A stretch of 64,000 nucleotides of DNA from Mycoplana rhizolycopersici (GTDB lineage Bacteria > Pseudomonadota > Alphaproteobacteria > Rhizobiales > Rhizobiaceae), in the NCBI RefSeq assembly GCF_013378445.1, contig NZ_JABXYK010000004.1, forward strand, positions 310,001 through 374,000, in the 5' to 3' direction. The notes under the pieces are model-generated. The model was not told the origin of the DNA and made no database searches. It saw only the letters and a program-made list of their open reading frames with translations. Below, one piece after another: positions 33,821 through 45,588 of this stretch. Made by a program: the position numbers and the translations under genes. How positions within the stretch are numbered: the stretch's first letter is position 1; each line of letters begins with the position of its first letter.

Positions 33821-34629
33821 GGTACTGGTCCCGACGCAATCCTCGTCCAGGGTGCGCCGCCGCGTTCAAACATTTCATTGAGCGCGCGGTAGTCCTTGAA
33901 CGTATCCATGCACTGCCAGAAGCCGCCATGCTCGAAGACCTTCAGTTCGCCATCGCCCGCTAACCGGCGAAGTGGCTGCTGCTCCAGAATGCAATCGGCT
34001 TCCGCCGACAGGTATTCCAGAAACCGACGCTCGAAGATAAAGAAGCCGCCGTTGATCATGGCGCTGACCTGGGGCTTCTCGATGAACGAACGCACAGTAT
34101 CACCTTCCAGCACCATCTCGCCGAATTGCGAGCGTGCCCGCACGCCGGTCACCGTGCCGATCCTCCCGTGCGAGCGATGGAACGCCAGAAGCCTGCCGAG
34201 GTCGATGTCGGCAAGTCCGTCGCCATAGGTCAGCAGGAAGGTTGGCGTGTCGATATACTGGGAGACGCGTTGGACACGGGCACCCGTCTCAGTCTTGTGT
34301 CCGGTTTCGGCGAAAGTCACGTCCCAGTCGAGCGGTGTCGCTCCTCCCAGGAGCGTCTGCGTCCCGTGCTCCAGGTCCAGGCGCAGGTCGCACTCGCGAA
34401 CGTCCCGGCCGAGGAAGTAGTCCTTGATCATCGCTCCGCGGTAGCCGAGGCACAGAATGAAGCGCTTGAACCCGTGACGGGCGTAGATGCGCATGATGTG
34501 GAGGAGTATCGGCTCACCACCGATCTCCAGTAGCGGCTTGGGCATGTTCTGCGTTGCCTGTCCGAAGCGGGTGCCTTCGCCGCCGCAAAGGATGACGACT
34601 GGATAATCTCTGACCTCTCGTTCGCTCAC
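33817..34629 (-). CDS. rfbF: Glucose-1-phosphate cytidylyltransferase
   Basis: 270 residues, usual RfbF length. VVILCGGEGTRFGQATQNMP with KPLLEIGG is the CDP-glucose pyrophosphorylase form of the signature. TYGDGLADIDL holds the metal-binding Asp. FIEKPQVSAMINGGFFIFE and HGGFWQCMDTFKDY are RfbF-specific strands. It makes CDP-glucose, the substrate of rfbG downstream. It is the first gene of the minus-strand operon. Confidence 0.94.
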   Translation of the reverse strand: MSEREVRDYPVVILCGGEGTRFGQATQNMPKPLLEIGGEPILLHIMRIYARHGFKRFILCLGYRGAMIKDYFLGRDVRECDLRLDLEHGTQTLLGGATPLDWDVTFAETGHKTETGARVQRVSQYIDTPTFLLTYGDGLADIDLGRLLAFHRSHGRIGTVTGVRARSQFGEMVLEGDTVRSFIEKPQVSAMINGGFFIFERRFLEYLSAEADCILEQQPLRRLAGDGELKVFEHGGFWQCMDTFKDYRALNEMFERGGAPWTRIASGPVP

Positions 34630-34683
34630 GGGCTGGCTCCCCGGCTCTTGGAGTCGTTTTGTTCGTACAGAGATGCAGGATAT

Positions 34684-34694
34684 GCTAATTTAGC
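34684..34694. promoter_or_regulatory. Small palindrome in the rfbF/propeller divergent region
   Basis: GCTAA-T-TTAGC is a perfect 11-bp palindrome in the 177-base divergent spacer. The spacer is AT-rich (34690-34790) and must hold promoters for both directions. The palindrome is a candidate operator only. Confidence 0.3.
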
Positions 34695-34806
34695 TCATGT
34701 TGACCATTCGGGACGCATGGGGCACTCTATAACAATATCTATTCCCCGTGTAGTAGATCCAGAATACGAGCATTCCGCATTTTTCGTCTCCGGAAAGAGA
34801 TACGAG

Positions 34807-35880
34807 ATGCTGAAGAAAGTTCTTGTTTGGACTGGCATAGCATTCGCCGGCCTCTTCGCAGGTGCCGGCCTTCAATCTATGCTTGAAGGCCATGCGCCGC
34901 TGTTCAAGAACGAAGTGGCGGCCGAAGAGAACTTCGCAGGCCTGACGAAATCCGAATGGTATTATAGAGGAAGCGTGATCGCTTCCGATCCCTCGATCGT
35001 GAAGACGAAGGACGGATACGTCATGTTTTATACCGACCTCGATACCGGTAAGGGCCGCACGGTGATTGCAAAGGCGTCTTCTTCGGACGGCCAGAACTGG
35101 AAGACCTCGGGTTCTTTCGACGGTGTCAACGGTGTGGTGATGGCCGGGCGGAGCGGCCAGTGGGACGAGAACGTCGAATCTGCTGCAGTTGTCCGGCAGG
35201 ACGACCGGTGGTTGCTCTATTTTTCCGGTTATCGGGATGAAGGCAATCCAACCCGCGGCTTCCCGGCCGCTTTGTGGCTCGCCACCTCCAACGACGGAGG
35301 CGCCTTCGACCGTTTGTCGGGCGACCCGATCATGACGCCTACGAAGGGTTGGTACGACAACGACGCGATCTATAGTCCGACTGTTCTTTTGGATGATGGC
35401 ATATTCCATATGGTGTATGTTGGCCATTCATATACTGACTTTTCCGCCATAGGTGCCGGCGGGGTATACTTGCTCAGCGCAACGTCAACGGATGGCGTTA
35501 ATTGGACGAAAGGGGAAAAGCCGATTGCGGGTCCGGGCCAGTTCGACGACTGGCGCAAGGACGGCATTGCTGAACCCTATCTCGTCAAACGGGAAGCCGG
35601 CGAGTACCTCCTGTTCTATACCGGGCTGAACGGAGAAGAACGGGAGATCGGCGTTGCGACGGGTAGTTCACCGGAGGGGCCGTGGAAATTTGGTTCCGGT
35701 CCAATCGTCAAGCCGGGGCCGTCAGGCGCTCCCGACGAGCATCAGGTTCTCGCGCCTGCTGCCTTAGTTGAGGACGGGCGCCTCAGGCTCTGGTATCTGG
35801 CTGCCAACAAGAGGGAAGCTCTCTCGATCGGCCAGGCCGACGGCTCGCTCAACGAAGCCCTGTCCTCCAGTGGACACTAA
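34807..35880 (+). CDS. Membrane-anchored five-bladed beta-propeller protein, glycoside-hydrolase 43/32-like
   Basis: 357 residues. A hydrophobic N-terminal anchor (about residues 5-23, VLVWTGIAFAGLFAGAG) precedes a beta-propeller. Blade motifs recur: IASDPSIVKTKDGYVMFYTD, DNDAIYSPTVLLDDGIFHMV and GIAEPYLVKREAGEYLLFYT. The D-P-S, D-x-I-Y-S and E-P residues lie where the GH43/GH32-type catalytic Asp, Asp and Glu usually are. It is probably periplasmic and may trim or modify the polysaccharide. The start at 34807 follows GGAAAGAG. An upstream frame opening at 34648 has no ribosome site. Confidence 0.75.
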   Translation: MLKKVLVWTGIAFAGLFAGAGLQSMLEGHAPLFKNEVAAEENFAGLTKSEWYYRGSVIASDPSIVKTKDGYVMFYTDLDTGKGRTVIAKASSSDGQNWKTSGSFDGVNGVVMAGRSGQWDENVESAAVVRQDDRWLLYFSGYRDEGNPTRGFPAALWLATSNDGGAFDRLSGDPIMTPTKGWYDNDAIYSPTVLLDDGIFHMVYVGHSYTDFSAIGAGGVYLLSATSTDGVNWTKGEKPIAGPGQFDDWRKDGIAEPYLVKREAGEYLLFYTGLNGEEREIGVATGSSPEGPWKFGSGPIVKPGPSGAPDEHQVLAPAALVEDGRLRLWYLAANKREALSIGQADGSLNEALSSSGH

Positions 35881-36018
35881 GCCGGTTCAGAGTTGCGCGG
35901 CCGTTTGGCTGGGAAATAGCCGGGCAACAGAGACGCCCTTCGCCGTCAGGGTGAACCGAAGTGCATCGCCGCATTAGCTATTGGCATTTTCGAGTCCGAG
36001 GCCACGTCGGAGGCGCAA

Positions 36019-36834
36019 GTGACTATACCGGATCGCGAAGCTGACTTCTGGGACCAGGTGGTCGAGCGATCGGCTGCCGACGAGCAAGCGTTGCGGATTT
36101 TAGCCAACGATCTTTGCGATCCGGCTGTTCCATGGTTCAAGGACCTTGATCTCGACCGGTTCGTGGAAGCGGTTTTCGCCCACATCGATCCGAAGCCCGG
36201 GATGCGCATCCTGGACCTGGGATGCGGCAAGGGATTTTTGTCGGTCGCGCTCGCGCATCGTGGTGCGGTCGTGGAGGGGGTCGACATCTCGCCGCGCTCC
36301 ATCGGTTACAGCATCCGGCGCGCCGAGACATCCGGCGTTTCCGATCGAACCACCTTCACCGTAATGGACTGCAAGAGCCTGACCTTCGAAGATGAGAGCT
36401 TCGACGCTGTCTGCGGAGGATTTGTCCTCCATCATCTGGACCTGGAAAATGCAGCACAAACCGTCGGGCGCGTTCTCAAGCCGGGCGGCAAGGCCGCTTT
36501 CATCGAGACGATGGGTCTCAACCCGCTTCTCATGCTCGCACGCGCGACGCTTCCGGGGCGGCTGAGCATACAGAAGGAATCCAGCGACGACGAATATCCC
36601 CTCGACCGTGCGCGGCTTGCGAAACTGCAGGCCAGTTTCCCCGGCCATGTAGGGACGTCCTTTCCCCAGGTCGTATTTCTGCGGATGGGTGGGTATCTAC
36701 CGTTCCTGGACAATCGCTGGGGCATTGGCCTCATGACGGGACTGGATCACCTGATCGCGCGTGCACCCGCGCTCGGCCCGTTGAGCTACTACGGTATCGT
36801 CACGATGGATCGCGGGAGCGTGCCGGAATGCTGA
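36019..36834 (+). CDS. Class I SAM-dependent methyltransferase
   Basis: 271 residues from a GTG start behind GGAGGCGCAA. Motif I is ILDLGCGKGFLSVALA, the acidic residue after strand 2 is VEGVDIS, motif II is FDAVCGGFVLHH and motif III is LKPGGKAAFIE. This is the UbiE/Methyltransf_11 type. The context suggests methylation of a sugar in the repeat unit or of a lipid carrier-linked intermediate. It overlaps the next glycosyltransferase by 7 bases. Confidence 0.88.
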   Translation: MTIPDREADFWDQVVERSAADEQALRILANDLCDPAVPWFKDLDLDRFVEAVFAHIDPKPGMRILDLGCGKGFLSVALAHRGAVVEGVDISPRSIGYSIRRAETSGVSDRTTFTVMDCKSLTFEDESFDAVCGGFVLHHLDLENAAQTVGRVLKPGGKAAFIETMGLNPLLMLARATLPGRLSIQKESSDDEYPLDRARLAKLQASFPGHVGTSFPQVVFLRMGGYLPFLDNRWGIGLMTGLDHLIARAPALGPLSYYGIVTMDRGSVPEC

Positions 36835-38063
36835 TCCCGGATGCCGAAACAGAATGCGGTCGGAAAAGCGGCCGGGCTTGCGTAATATGTGCTGCCGACG
36901 GCACACCGCTCGATATCGTTTGCATCGCGACATCGAATTGGGGGGTCGTGAAGTCCAATCCCGACTATACCATCCTCGGCCTGGCCGAGCGCGGTCACAG
37001 GGTGCTGGTGGTTGAGCCGTTCGAATCCGTTTCATCGGTTTTTCGGATGGCGCGCATCCAAAGCCGTGGGGTTGGTGGGGAATGGGGCTTGCGGCCTGTG
37101 GCGGACGGAATCTGGGCATATCGGCCGAGACCCTTCGCAATGCCCGGCCAGTCGCGAACCCCTGTCGCCGCTCATCTCAGCGGGCGCCTGCTCGCGGTTC
37201 TCGCAAGACGTGAGGCTCGGCGGCTCGGCTTTCGCAAGATCTGCCTCTGGACCTTCATGTACAATTCCGGGGCGCTGCTGGAGGCCTTTCCGGCCGAACT
37301 CAAGATCTATGAAAACGGCGACGACGACGCAGCCCTTGCCAGCACAGATGCGCAGAGACGGACGGTGCGCCAGCTGGATGCGGAAACCTGCCGCGCATCG
37401 GACCTCGTCTTTGCCGTTACCGAGGAGCTGTGCGCACCTCGCCGAAAAAGCAATCCCGCGACGTTTGAGGTCAACTGCGCCGCCGACGTCGGTTTCTTTG
37501 GCTCCGCCCTGAACCCGGCCACGCCCGTGCCGGGATCGATCGCCCAGTTGCCGAAGCCGGTGATCGGCTATGTCGGCGGCCTCGATCCGTGGAAGATCGA
37601 CGTCCCGCTACTCGTCGCCATGGCAAGGCTGCGTCCGGCATGGTCGATCGTGCTCGTCGGCTATGTCTGGTTCGGCTTCGACCGCTCGGTGTTCAACGAC
37701 GTGCCCAACATCCATGTCCTCGGTCCGCAGGCCTATGCCGACCTGCCAGGCTTCATGAAGGGTATGGACGTCGGCATCATGCCGTTTCCCCTCAACGACA
37801 TCACGCGCAACGGCGATGCGCTGAAGTGCTACGAATATCTCTCCGCCGGACTGCCCGTCGTCGGTCGCGACGTCCCCGTCGCCAGGCGCTTTTCCGGCCT
37901 TGTCGCCATCGCGAATACGCCGGACGCCTTCGTCGCCGCCTGCGAATACGTGCTTGCCGACGCGACGATGAGCCCGGCCGGTCGCCATGAGGCGATGCTG
38001 GCCCACGACTGGTCGCGCCGTATCGAGCAAAAGATCGAGATCATAAGCGAGTTCATGCGATGA
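36828..38063 (+). CDS. Glycosyltransferase, GT-B fold (TuaH-like)
   Basis: 411 residues. The acceptor domain begins IVCIATSNWG. IYENGDDDAAL and DLVFAVTEEL are typical of TuaH/GT1-like proteins. The donor domain has VIGYVGGLDPWKIDVPLL and GIMPFPLNDITRNGDALKCY, followed by YLSAGLPVV. Its start overlaps the methyltransferase stop, and its stop overlaps the fusion gene start (ATGA), so three proteins are coupled. It adds a sugar to the repeat unit. Confidence 0.87.
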   Translation: MLIPDAETECGRKSGRACVICAADGTPLDIVCIATSNWGVVKSNPDYTILGLAERGHRVLVVEPFESVSSVFRMARIQSRGVGGEWGLRPVADGIWAYRPRPFAMPGQSRTPVAAHLSGRLLAVLARREARRLGFRKICLWTFMYNSGALLEAFPAELKIYENGDDDAALASTDAQRRTVRQLDAETCRASDLVFAVTEELCAPRRKSNPATFEVNCAADVGFFGSALNPATPVPGSIAQLPKPVIGYVGGLDPWKIDVPLLVAMARLRPAWSIVLVGYVWFGFDRSVFNDVPNIHVLGPQAYADLPGFMKGMDVGIMPFPLNDITRNGDALKCYEYLSAGLPVVGRDVPVARRFSGLVAIANTPDAFVAACEYVLADATMSPAGRHEAMLAHDWSRRIEQKIEIISEFMR

Positions 38064-40291
38064 CGGCTGTCGACGTATCGATACTGATCATCAGCCATGG
38101 CCACGGCGCACTGGTGCACGATTGCCTGTCTTCGATCGACGCAGGAATGGCCGGCCTGACCTACGAGGTTGTTCTGGTCGACAATCTGAACGAGCCCGAC
38201 TTCCTGACAAAGGTCGGGGGAAGCCGGCCGGAAATGACGGTCGTGCAGAACGCCGAACGGATGGGTTTCGGTGCAAACGTCAACAAGGCTGCGCGCATTG
38301 CGGACGGGCGCGTCCTGCTTATCCTCAATCCCGACACGAAGTATCATGCCGGCCGTGTTGCCGATGCCGTACGATTCCTTGAGGATGACATAGCGATCGG
38401 CGTCGTGGCCGCGCGCCTTCTCAATGTCGATCTCACCGATCAGCGCAACTTCCGCTCCTTTCCATCGATGTGGATCGCCGTCTTGCGGGGCTTCGGAGCC
38501 GACGATTGGCAGCGACGGCCGGCATTCTATCGCCGGAGCCTGCTGGAGGGCGTTCCCCTCGACGGCCCCACGAAGGTCGACTGGGTCTATGGTTCCTTCA
38601 TGCTCATCCGCAAGTCGGTGTTCGAAGCCTTCGGTGGCTTCGATGAGGGCTTCTACATGTACTACGAGGACGTGAACCTGTGCTTCCGGCTGCGGAAGGC
38701 GGGCCTGTCCACCTTCGTCTATCCTGACCTCGAGTTCGTCCACCACCATCTGCGCACGAGTTCGGAATCGGCGACCGGAAGCCATCGCAAGTACCACGTC
38801 AACAGCCTAGCGCGGTACTTATGGAAATCGAACGGGTTTCTCACCAGTCCCCGCATGCCTGGCGATGCAGGAACGCCGAGTAGACGTGCGGCGATGGCAG
38901 GCGGTGTGCCGGAAGCAGCGGCCAATCCGCTGGCGCTCGTCGTGTCACCGTCTTCGATGCGTCCGCTTGTGCAACTGGCCTTCCTGGCCGCCGTCGCGGG
39001 CAGCACCGTCATCGCGTCGGCATTGGCATGGAGCCTGGTCGTTGCAGGCGGCATGGCGGCCGGCGCGATGGACCATGTGACATGGCTGATCGCTGCCAGC
39101 TATATCGTCTGCATCGTCATCGCCGAATTCATGCTGAAGGAATTCGATCCGACGCGGTTGGGGGATGCCCATGCCCGCGTCATCGGTGTCGTCGAATCGA
39201 GCATCCTTGCCTCTTGCCCGGTGGCCTTGTTCGTCGTCGCATCCGGCAATCTGACCGATCGCAAGCATGAATTGTTTCTCATGATCCTGGTCGGCGTCGC
39301 AGTTCTGTTCAACGCGGCGACCGCCCTCGTTTTCGCCAGGCTGATTTCGTCGGAAGGCGCGCGGATCGGTCTGGTCGTCGACCGGGCAACGACTGCCCCC
39401 CCCAAGGCGCCCGAATTGCCGATCGGGCTCCAGATCGTCTCCATCATCATTCCGATGGGCGGGACGGACATGACGAGCGTTCGCAACAGAATTGCCGATG
39501 CGATCCGATCCGAGGCGATCGATCATCTCCTTCTTGTGACTGGCAGGACAAGCGGTGCGAACGCGCTCCAACTGGTGCATGACCTGTCGATGTTCGATAT
39601 TCCGATGTGGCACGCCCAGGTCGGCGAAGACAACTCCGTCGACCTCGTCCAATTGAAGGCACAGTTGCGCAGTCGTACACGCGAAGGGCTCAAGCGCGGG
39701 TTCGACCTGCTCTTTTCCGTTACCGCCCTCGCCATCCTCTTCATCCCCATGCTTGTCATTGCCGCGGCGATCAAGCTGGAAGATTCAGGCCCAGTCTTCT
39801 TCGGCCAGCCGCGCCTGGGACGCAACCAGGTGCCGTTCATGATGCTGAAATTCCGGTCGATGTACGTGGCCCAGACAGACGTGCGCGGTGACCGGCTGAC
39901 GGCCCGAGGGGACGCGCGCGTCACACGTGTGGGCGCATTCCTGCGGCGGACCTCGCTGGACGAACTACCTCAACTGATCAATGTGATTAACTGCGACATG
40001 TCGATCGTCGGACCGCGGCCACTGCCAATAGGCTTTCATTTCAAGGGCAAGCCGTTCGAACACATGATCCCGAACTGGCATCACCGCCACCGGGTCCGAC
40101 CAGGCATCACCGGCCTCTCACAGCTGAAGGGACTGCGGGGCACGCCCGAAGAAATCTGCGAGGCCTGCGAAATGATGAAACTGCGGGCCAAGTACGACAA
40201 TCACTACATCGATCACTGGTCGATCTGGATGGATTTCAGGATCCTTATCATGACCATCATCAGCGGCGCATTCATGTCCAGTGCCTATTGA
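38060..40291 (+). CDS. Fusion of a family 2 glycosyltransferase and a polyprenyl-phosphate phosphoglycosyltransferase
   Basis: 743 residues. The N-terminal part (1 to about 270) is a GT2 rhamnosyltransferase-like domain with VSILIISHGHG, LILNPDTKYH (metal site near 90-93) and FYMYYEDVNLCFRLRKAG. The centre (about 295-435) has several membrane helices. The C-terminal 200 residues (from 544) are a complete WcaJ/PssY-type phosphoglycosyltransferase: LKRGFDLLFS, VFFGQPRLGRN, MMLKFRSM, the catalytic Asp-Glu pair at 634-635 in TSLDELPQL, and DMSIVGPRP. It should start the repeat unit on undecaprenyl phosphate and also transfer a sugar. Confidence 0.92.
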   Translation: MTAVDVSILIISHGHGALVHDCLSSIDAGMAGLTYEVVLVDNLNEPDFLTKVGGSRPEMTVVQNAERMGFGANVNKAARIADGRVLLILNPDTKYHAGRVADAVRFLEDDIAIGVVAARLLNVDLTDQRNFRSFPSMWIAVLRGFGADDWQRRPAFYRRSLLEGVPLDGPTKVDWVYGSFMLIRKSVFEAFGGFDEGFYMYYEDVNLCFRLRKAGLSTFVYPDLEFVHHHLRTSSESATGSHRKYHVNSLARYLWKSNGFLTSPRMPGDAGTPSRRAAMAGGVPEAAANPLALVVSPSSMRPLVQLAFLAAVAGSTVIASALAWSLVVAGGMAAGAMDHVTWLIAASYIVCIVIAEFMLKEFDPTRLGDAHARVIGVVESSILASCPVALFVVASGNLTDRKHELFLMILVGVAVLFNAATALVFARLISSEGARIGLVVDRATTAPPKAPELPIGLQIVSIIIPMGGTDMTSVRNRIADAIRSEAIDHLLLVTGRTSGANALQLVHDLSMFDIPMWHAQVGEDNSVDLVQLKAQLRSRTREGLKRGFDLLFSVTALAILFIPMLVIAAAIKLEDSGPVFFGQPRLGRNQVPFMMLKFRSMYVAQTDVRGDRLTARGDARVTRVGAFLRRTSLDELPQLINVINCDMSIVGPRPLPIGFHFKGKPFEHMIPNWHHRHRVRPGITGLSQLKGLRGTPEEICEACEMMKLRAKYDNHYIDHWSIWMDFRILIMTIISGAFMSSAY

Positions 40292-40415
40292 TGGAGTCAG
40301 TGGGGAACAGCGGCTTAATTCGAAGCTTTCGCGGCGCGGCTGCGGGCGTGCCGGGGTCGACCGACTGTCTGGCGCAACATCTGGTTTGCAGAAAATGACC
40401 GGACTGAGATATTCG

Positions 40416-40437
40416 CCCGATAGATGACGCTATCGGG
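40416..40437. other. 8-bp perfect stem-loop upstream of coxC
   Basis: CCCGATAG-ATGACG-CTATCGGG lies in the 200-base spacer between the polysaccharide and cox regions. There is no T-run. It may end the polysaccharide transcript or act as an operator for coxC. The rest of the spacer shows no clear feature. Confidence 0.4.
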
Positions 40438-40491
40438 AAAGCTTGCTAGTTTGGCTGGCACATTGTCTCTTAAATAGGCGATAGTCGCTTC

Positions 40492-41637
40492 ATGCTGGCA
40501 CCTACCTACGATCTCGCTCTGGTGTTCGCTTCCATCGCGGTCTCGATCATGGCCTCGTTCACGGGGCTCACGTTGACGCGTGGAATCAGTGCGCTGCCCG
40601 ACTTCAGGCGGAAATTCATGATCGTCATGGCCGCGATGGCGCTGGGCGGCGGTATCTGGTCGATGCATTTTGTCGCCATGCTGGCCATGAACCTGCCGGT
40701 GCCGATCAGCTATGACGCGATCAACACGCTCGGCTCGGCGCTGATCGCCGTCCTGATGTGCGGGATCGCCTTCCTGATCATGCACTATGCCGGACGCGCC
40801 TGGATTCACACCGCGATTGCCGGCGCCATTCTGGGCAATGGCATCGTCGCCATGCACTATGTCGGCATGTCCGGCATCCGCGGTTGCCTGCCGAGCTTCG
40901 AGCCGCAGGGCGTGGTGCTCGCCATCTCCGGCGCGACGATCATGGGAATCCTGGCGCTGCGGATCTCCTATTCCAGGCGGACGACCGGCGGCATCTTCAT
41001 CGGCGCCGTCATCTTCGGGCTGTCGGTGGTGCTCGTCCATTTCGTCGCCGTCGGCTGGACCGGGTTCCGGATTGGCGAAGCCACCGGCGACGTCGCGCCA
41101 ATCATCGACAACGGCGTGCTGGCGCTGCTGGTGATGCTGTCGGCCTTCGTGATCTGCGGCACCTTCCTGCTGACGGCGACCAACTTCGTTCTGACCGGGG
41201 CGAAAGTGCCGGCCGCGACCATGACTGCGTCGCCCCCGGCCGTCCCCGCAACAGCGGTCGCTCCCAAATTCTTCAAGGCTGCGGCGGATGGTCATCTGCC
41301 GGAAAACAGCCGGCTGCCCTACGAGCGCGACAAGCGTATCCATTTCATCGAGCCGGCGAAGGTCGCCGCGATCCGGGCTGAGGGACATTACTCGATCATC
41401 TACACCGCCGACGAAAAGCTGTTCTGTCCGCTCTCCATATCGGCCGTCGAGAGGCGTCTCGATCCGCTGCATTTCGTCCGCACCCACCGCAGTTATCTCG
41501 TCAACATCGAGCAGGTCGCAGCCTTTGAGCGAGCCAAAGACAACGGCCGATGTCTTTTCGAGGGCGTCGCCGCCCTCAAGTCCGCTCCCGTCAGCCGTGC
41601 CTTCGTGCCACGCGTCCGGAACGCGCTGAGCATCTAG
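40492..41637 (+). CDS. coxC: MHYT-LytTR regulator, CoxC-like
   Basis: 381 residues. The N-terminal 240 residues form about seven membrane helices with three MHYT-type motifs: WSMHFVAML, IVAMHYVGMSG and VLVHFVAVGWTG. Their Met/His/Tyr residues are proposed to bind a metal and sense a gas (CO, O2 or NO). After a Pro/Ala linker comes a LytTR DNA-binding domain (about 285-378, KVAAIRAEGHYSIIYT and FVRTHRSYLVNI). This architecture and position match CoxC/CoxH of carboxydotrophs. It likely binds the direct repeats just downstream and controls coxMSL. Confidence 0.88.
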   Translation: MLAPTYDLALVFASIAVSIMASFTGLTLTRGISALPDFRRKFMIVMAAMALGGGIWSMHFVAMLAMNLPVPISYDAINTLGSALIAVLMCGIAFLIMHYAGRAWIHTAIAGAILGNGIVAMHYVGMSGIRGCLPSFEPQGVVLAISGATIMGILALRISYSRRTTGGIFIGAVIFGLSVVLVHFVAVGWTGFRIGEATGDVAPIIDNGVLALLVMLSAFVICGTFLLTATNFVLTGAKVPAATMTASPPAVPATAVAPKFFKAAADGHLPENSRLPYERDKRIHFIEPAKVAAIRAEGHYSIIYTADEKLFCPLSISAVERRLDPLHFVRTHRSYLVNIEQVAAFERAKDNGRCLFEGVAALKSAPVSRAFVPRVRNALSI

Positions 41638-41660
41638 GTTCGCGACTGTTCTTGAGCGCC

Positions 41661-41696
41661 TTCGCGTTTCGTGCAGCTATTTCGCATTTCGTGCAG
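41661..41696 (+). promoter_or_regulatory. Two 16-bp direct repeats with 20-bp period, LytTR operator candidate
   Basis: TTCGCGTTTCGTGCAG (41661-41676) and TTCGCATTTCGTGCAG (41681-41696) differ at one base, separated by CTAT. A third, weak TTCGC start occurs at 41702. LytTR regulators characteristically bind paired direct repeats about two helical turns apart, and this pair lies between the LytTR gene coxC and coxM. Confidence 0.6.
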
Positions 41697-41802
41697 AACC
41701 GTTCGCGGCCAGGGCGATTGACGTTGCGGCAGGCCGAACGGGGTTCATCATTTCTTTTCAGAGGCGTGCCTGCCGGCGCGCTTCGTTTCTGGGAGGAAAT
41801 CG

Positions 41803-42657
41803 ATGATACCGGCACCCTTTGACTATCACCGCCCGGACACCGTGGAGGCGGCGGTGAAACTGATCGCCGATCTCGGCGACAGCGCCCGCGTAATCGCCGG
41901 CGGCCACAGCCTCATCCCCCTGATGAAGATGCGCATGACCGACATTGCGCATCTGGTGGACCTGCAGAAGATCGGCGCGCTGAAGGGCATCGCCATCGAT
42001 GGTGGCACCGTGACGATCGGCGCGATGACCACGCAGCACGAACTGATCGGGAGCGCAGCACTCGGAAGCGCTGCGCCGATCATCCGCGAGGCGGCGCTGC
42101 AGATCGCCGATCCTCAGGTGCGCTACGTCGGCACGATCGGCGGCAATGTCGCAAACGGCGACCCCGGCAACGACATGCCTGGCGTCATGCAGTGTCTCGA
42201 CGCCACCTACCACCTGCGGGGACCGGACGGCGAGCGCACGGTCAAGGCGCGGGATTTCTACGAGGCCGCCTATTTCACGGCCCGCGCGGACGACGAGATC
42301 CTGACAGCCGTGAGCTTCGAGGTGCCGGTAGGCGGCCAAGCCTATGTCAAACAGAAGCGCAAGACGGGCGACTACGCCACGGCCGCCGCCGCGGTCATCA
42401 TCGCAAAATCGGGTGGCAACTGTTCCGCCGCATCGATCGCGATGACCAATCTTTCCGACACGCCCGTCTGGTGCGAGGCGGCTGGCGACGCCCTCGTCGG
42501 TTCCTCGCTCGGGGCGGCCGACATCGACAATGCGGTCGATGCGATGCAGGCGGTGATCAACCCTCAGGACGACAACAAGGGACCGGCGGCATTCAAGCGC
42601 CATGCAGCCGCCGTCATCCTGCGCCGCGCGATCGAACGCGCCACGTCGCGCGCCTGA
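41803..42657 (+). CDS. coxM: CO dehydrogenase medium (FAD) subunit
   Basis: 284 residues. The two FAD pyrophosphate motifs AGGHS (32-36) and TIGGN (111-115) lie where the O. carboxidovorans subunit has its AGGHS and TIGG motifs. It carries FAD and passes electrons from the iron-sulphur subunit to quinone. The ATG follows GGGAGGAAATCG. It begins the structural operon, 11 bases before coxS. Confidence 0.95.
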   Translation: MIPAPFDYHRPDTVEAAVKLIADLGDSARVIAGGHSLIPLMKMRMTDIAHLVDLQKIGALKGIAIDGGTVTIGAMTTQHELIGSAALGSAAPIIREAALQIADPQVRYVGTIGGNVANGDPGNDMPGVMQCLDATYHLRGPDGERTVKARDFYEAAYFTARADDEILTAVSFEVPVGGQAYVKQKRKTGDYATAAAAVIIAKSGGNCSAASIAMTNLSDTPVWCEAAGDALVGSSLGAADIDNAVDAMQAVINPQDDNKGPAAFKRHAAAVILRRAIERATSRA

Positions 42658-42668
42658 AGGAGGTTTTC

Positions 42669-43156
42669 ATGAGCAAGATGCACATCAAGCTGACGGTCAA
42701 CGGAAAGCCCGTCGAGCTTCTGGCCGAGCCGCGCGAACTCCTGATCCACGTGCTGCGCGAAGAGCTTTCGATCACCGGACCACATATCGGCTGCGAGACC
42801 ACCCATTGCGGTGCCTGCACCATCGACATGGACGGCAGGTCGATAAAATCCTGCACCGTCTTTGCCGCCCAGGCGAACGGCGCCAATGTCACCACGATCG
42901 AAGGCCTCGGCACCCCGGACGGGCTGCACGTGCTGCAGACGATGTTCAAGGAGCACCACGGCCTGCAATGCGGCTTCTGCACGCCGGGGATGATCACGCG
43001 CGCCTATCGCCTTCTGCAGGAGAACCCCGACCCGACCGAGGAGGAGGTCCGTTTCGGCATGTCCGGCAATCTCTGTCGCTGCACCGGATACCAAAACATC
43101 GTCAAGGCGATCCTCGCGGCGGCGGCCGAACTTAACGCGGTCAAGGAGGCGGCACA

Positions 43157-43160
<4 letters not shown>
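42669..43160 (+). CDS. coxS: CO dehydrogenase small (2x[2Fe-2S]) subunit
   Basis: 163 residues. The plant-ferredoxin-type cluster uses Cys42, Cys47, Cys50 and Cys62 ([10 protein letters not shown]). The second cluster uses Cys101, Cys104, Cys136 and Cys138 ([14 protein letters not shown]). It moves electrons from the molybdenum site to FAD. The ATG follows AAGGAGG. Its stop overlaps the coxL start by 4 bases. Confidence 0.96.
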
Positions 43161-45577
<2,417 letters not shown>

Positions 45578-45588
45578 GGACGCGGGAG

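Noticed and set aside
40480-40491. A sigma-54 promoter upstream of coxC (TGGCAC present)
   Set aside because: The required GC element at the right spacing is missing.
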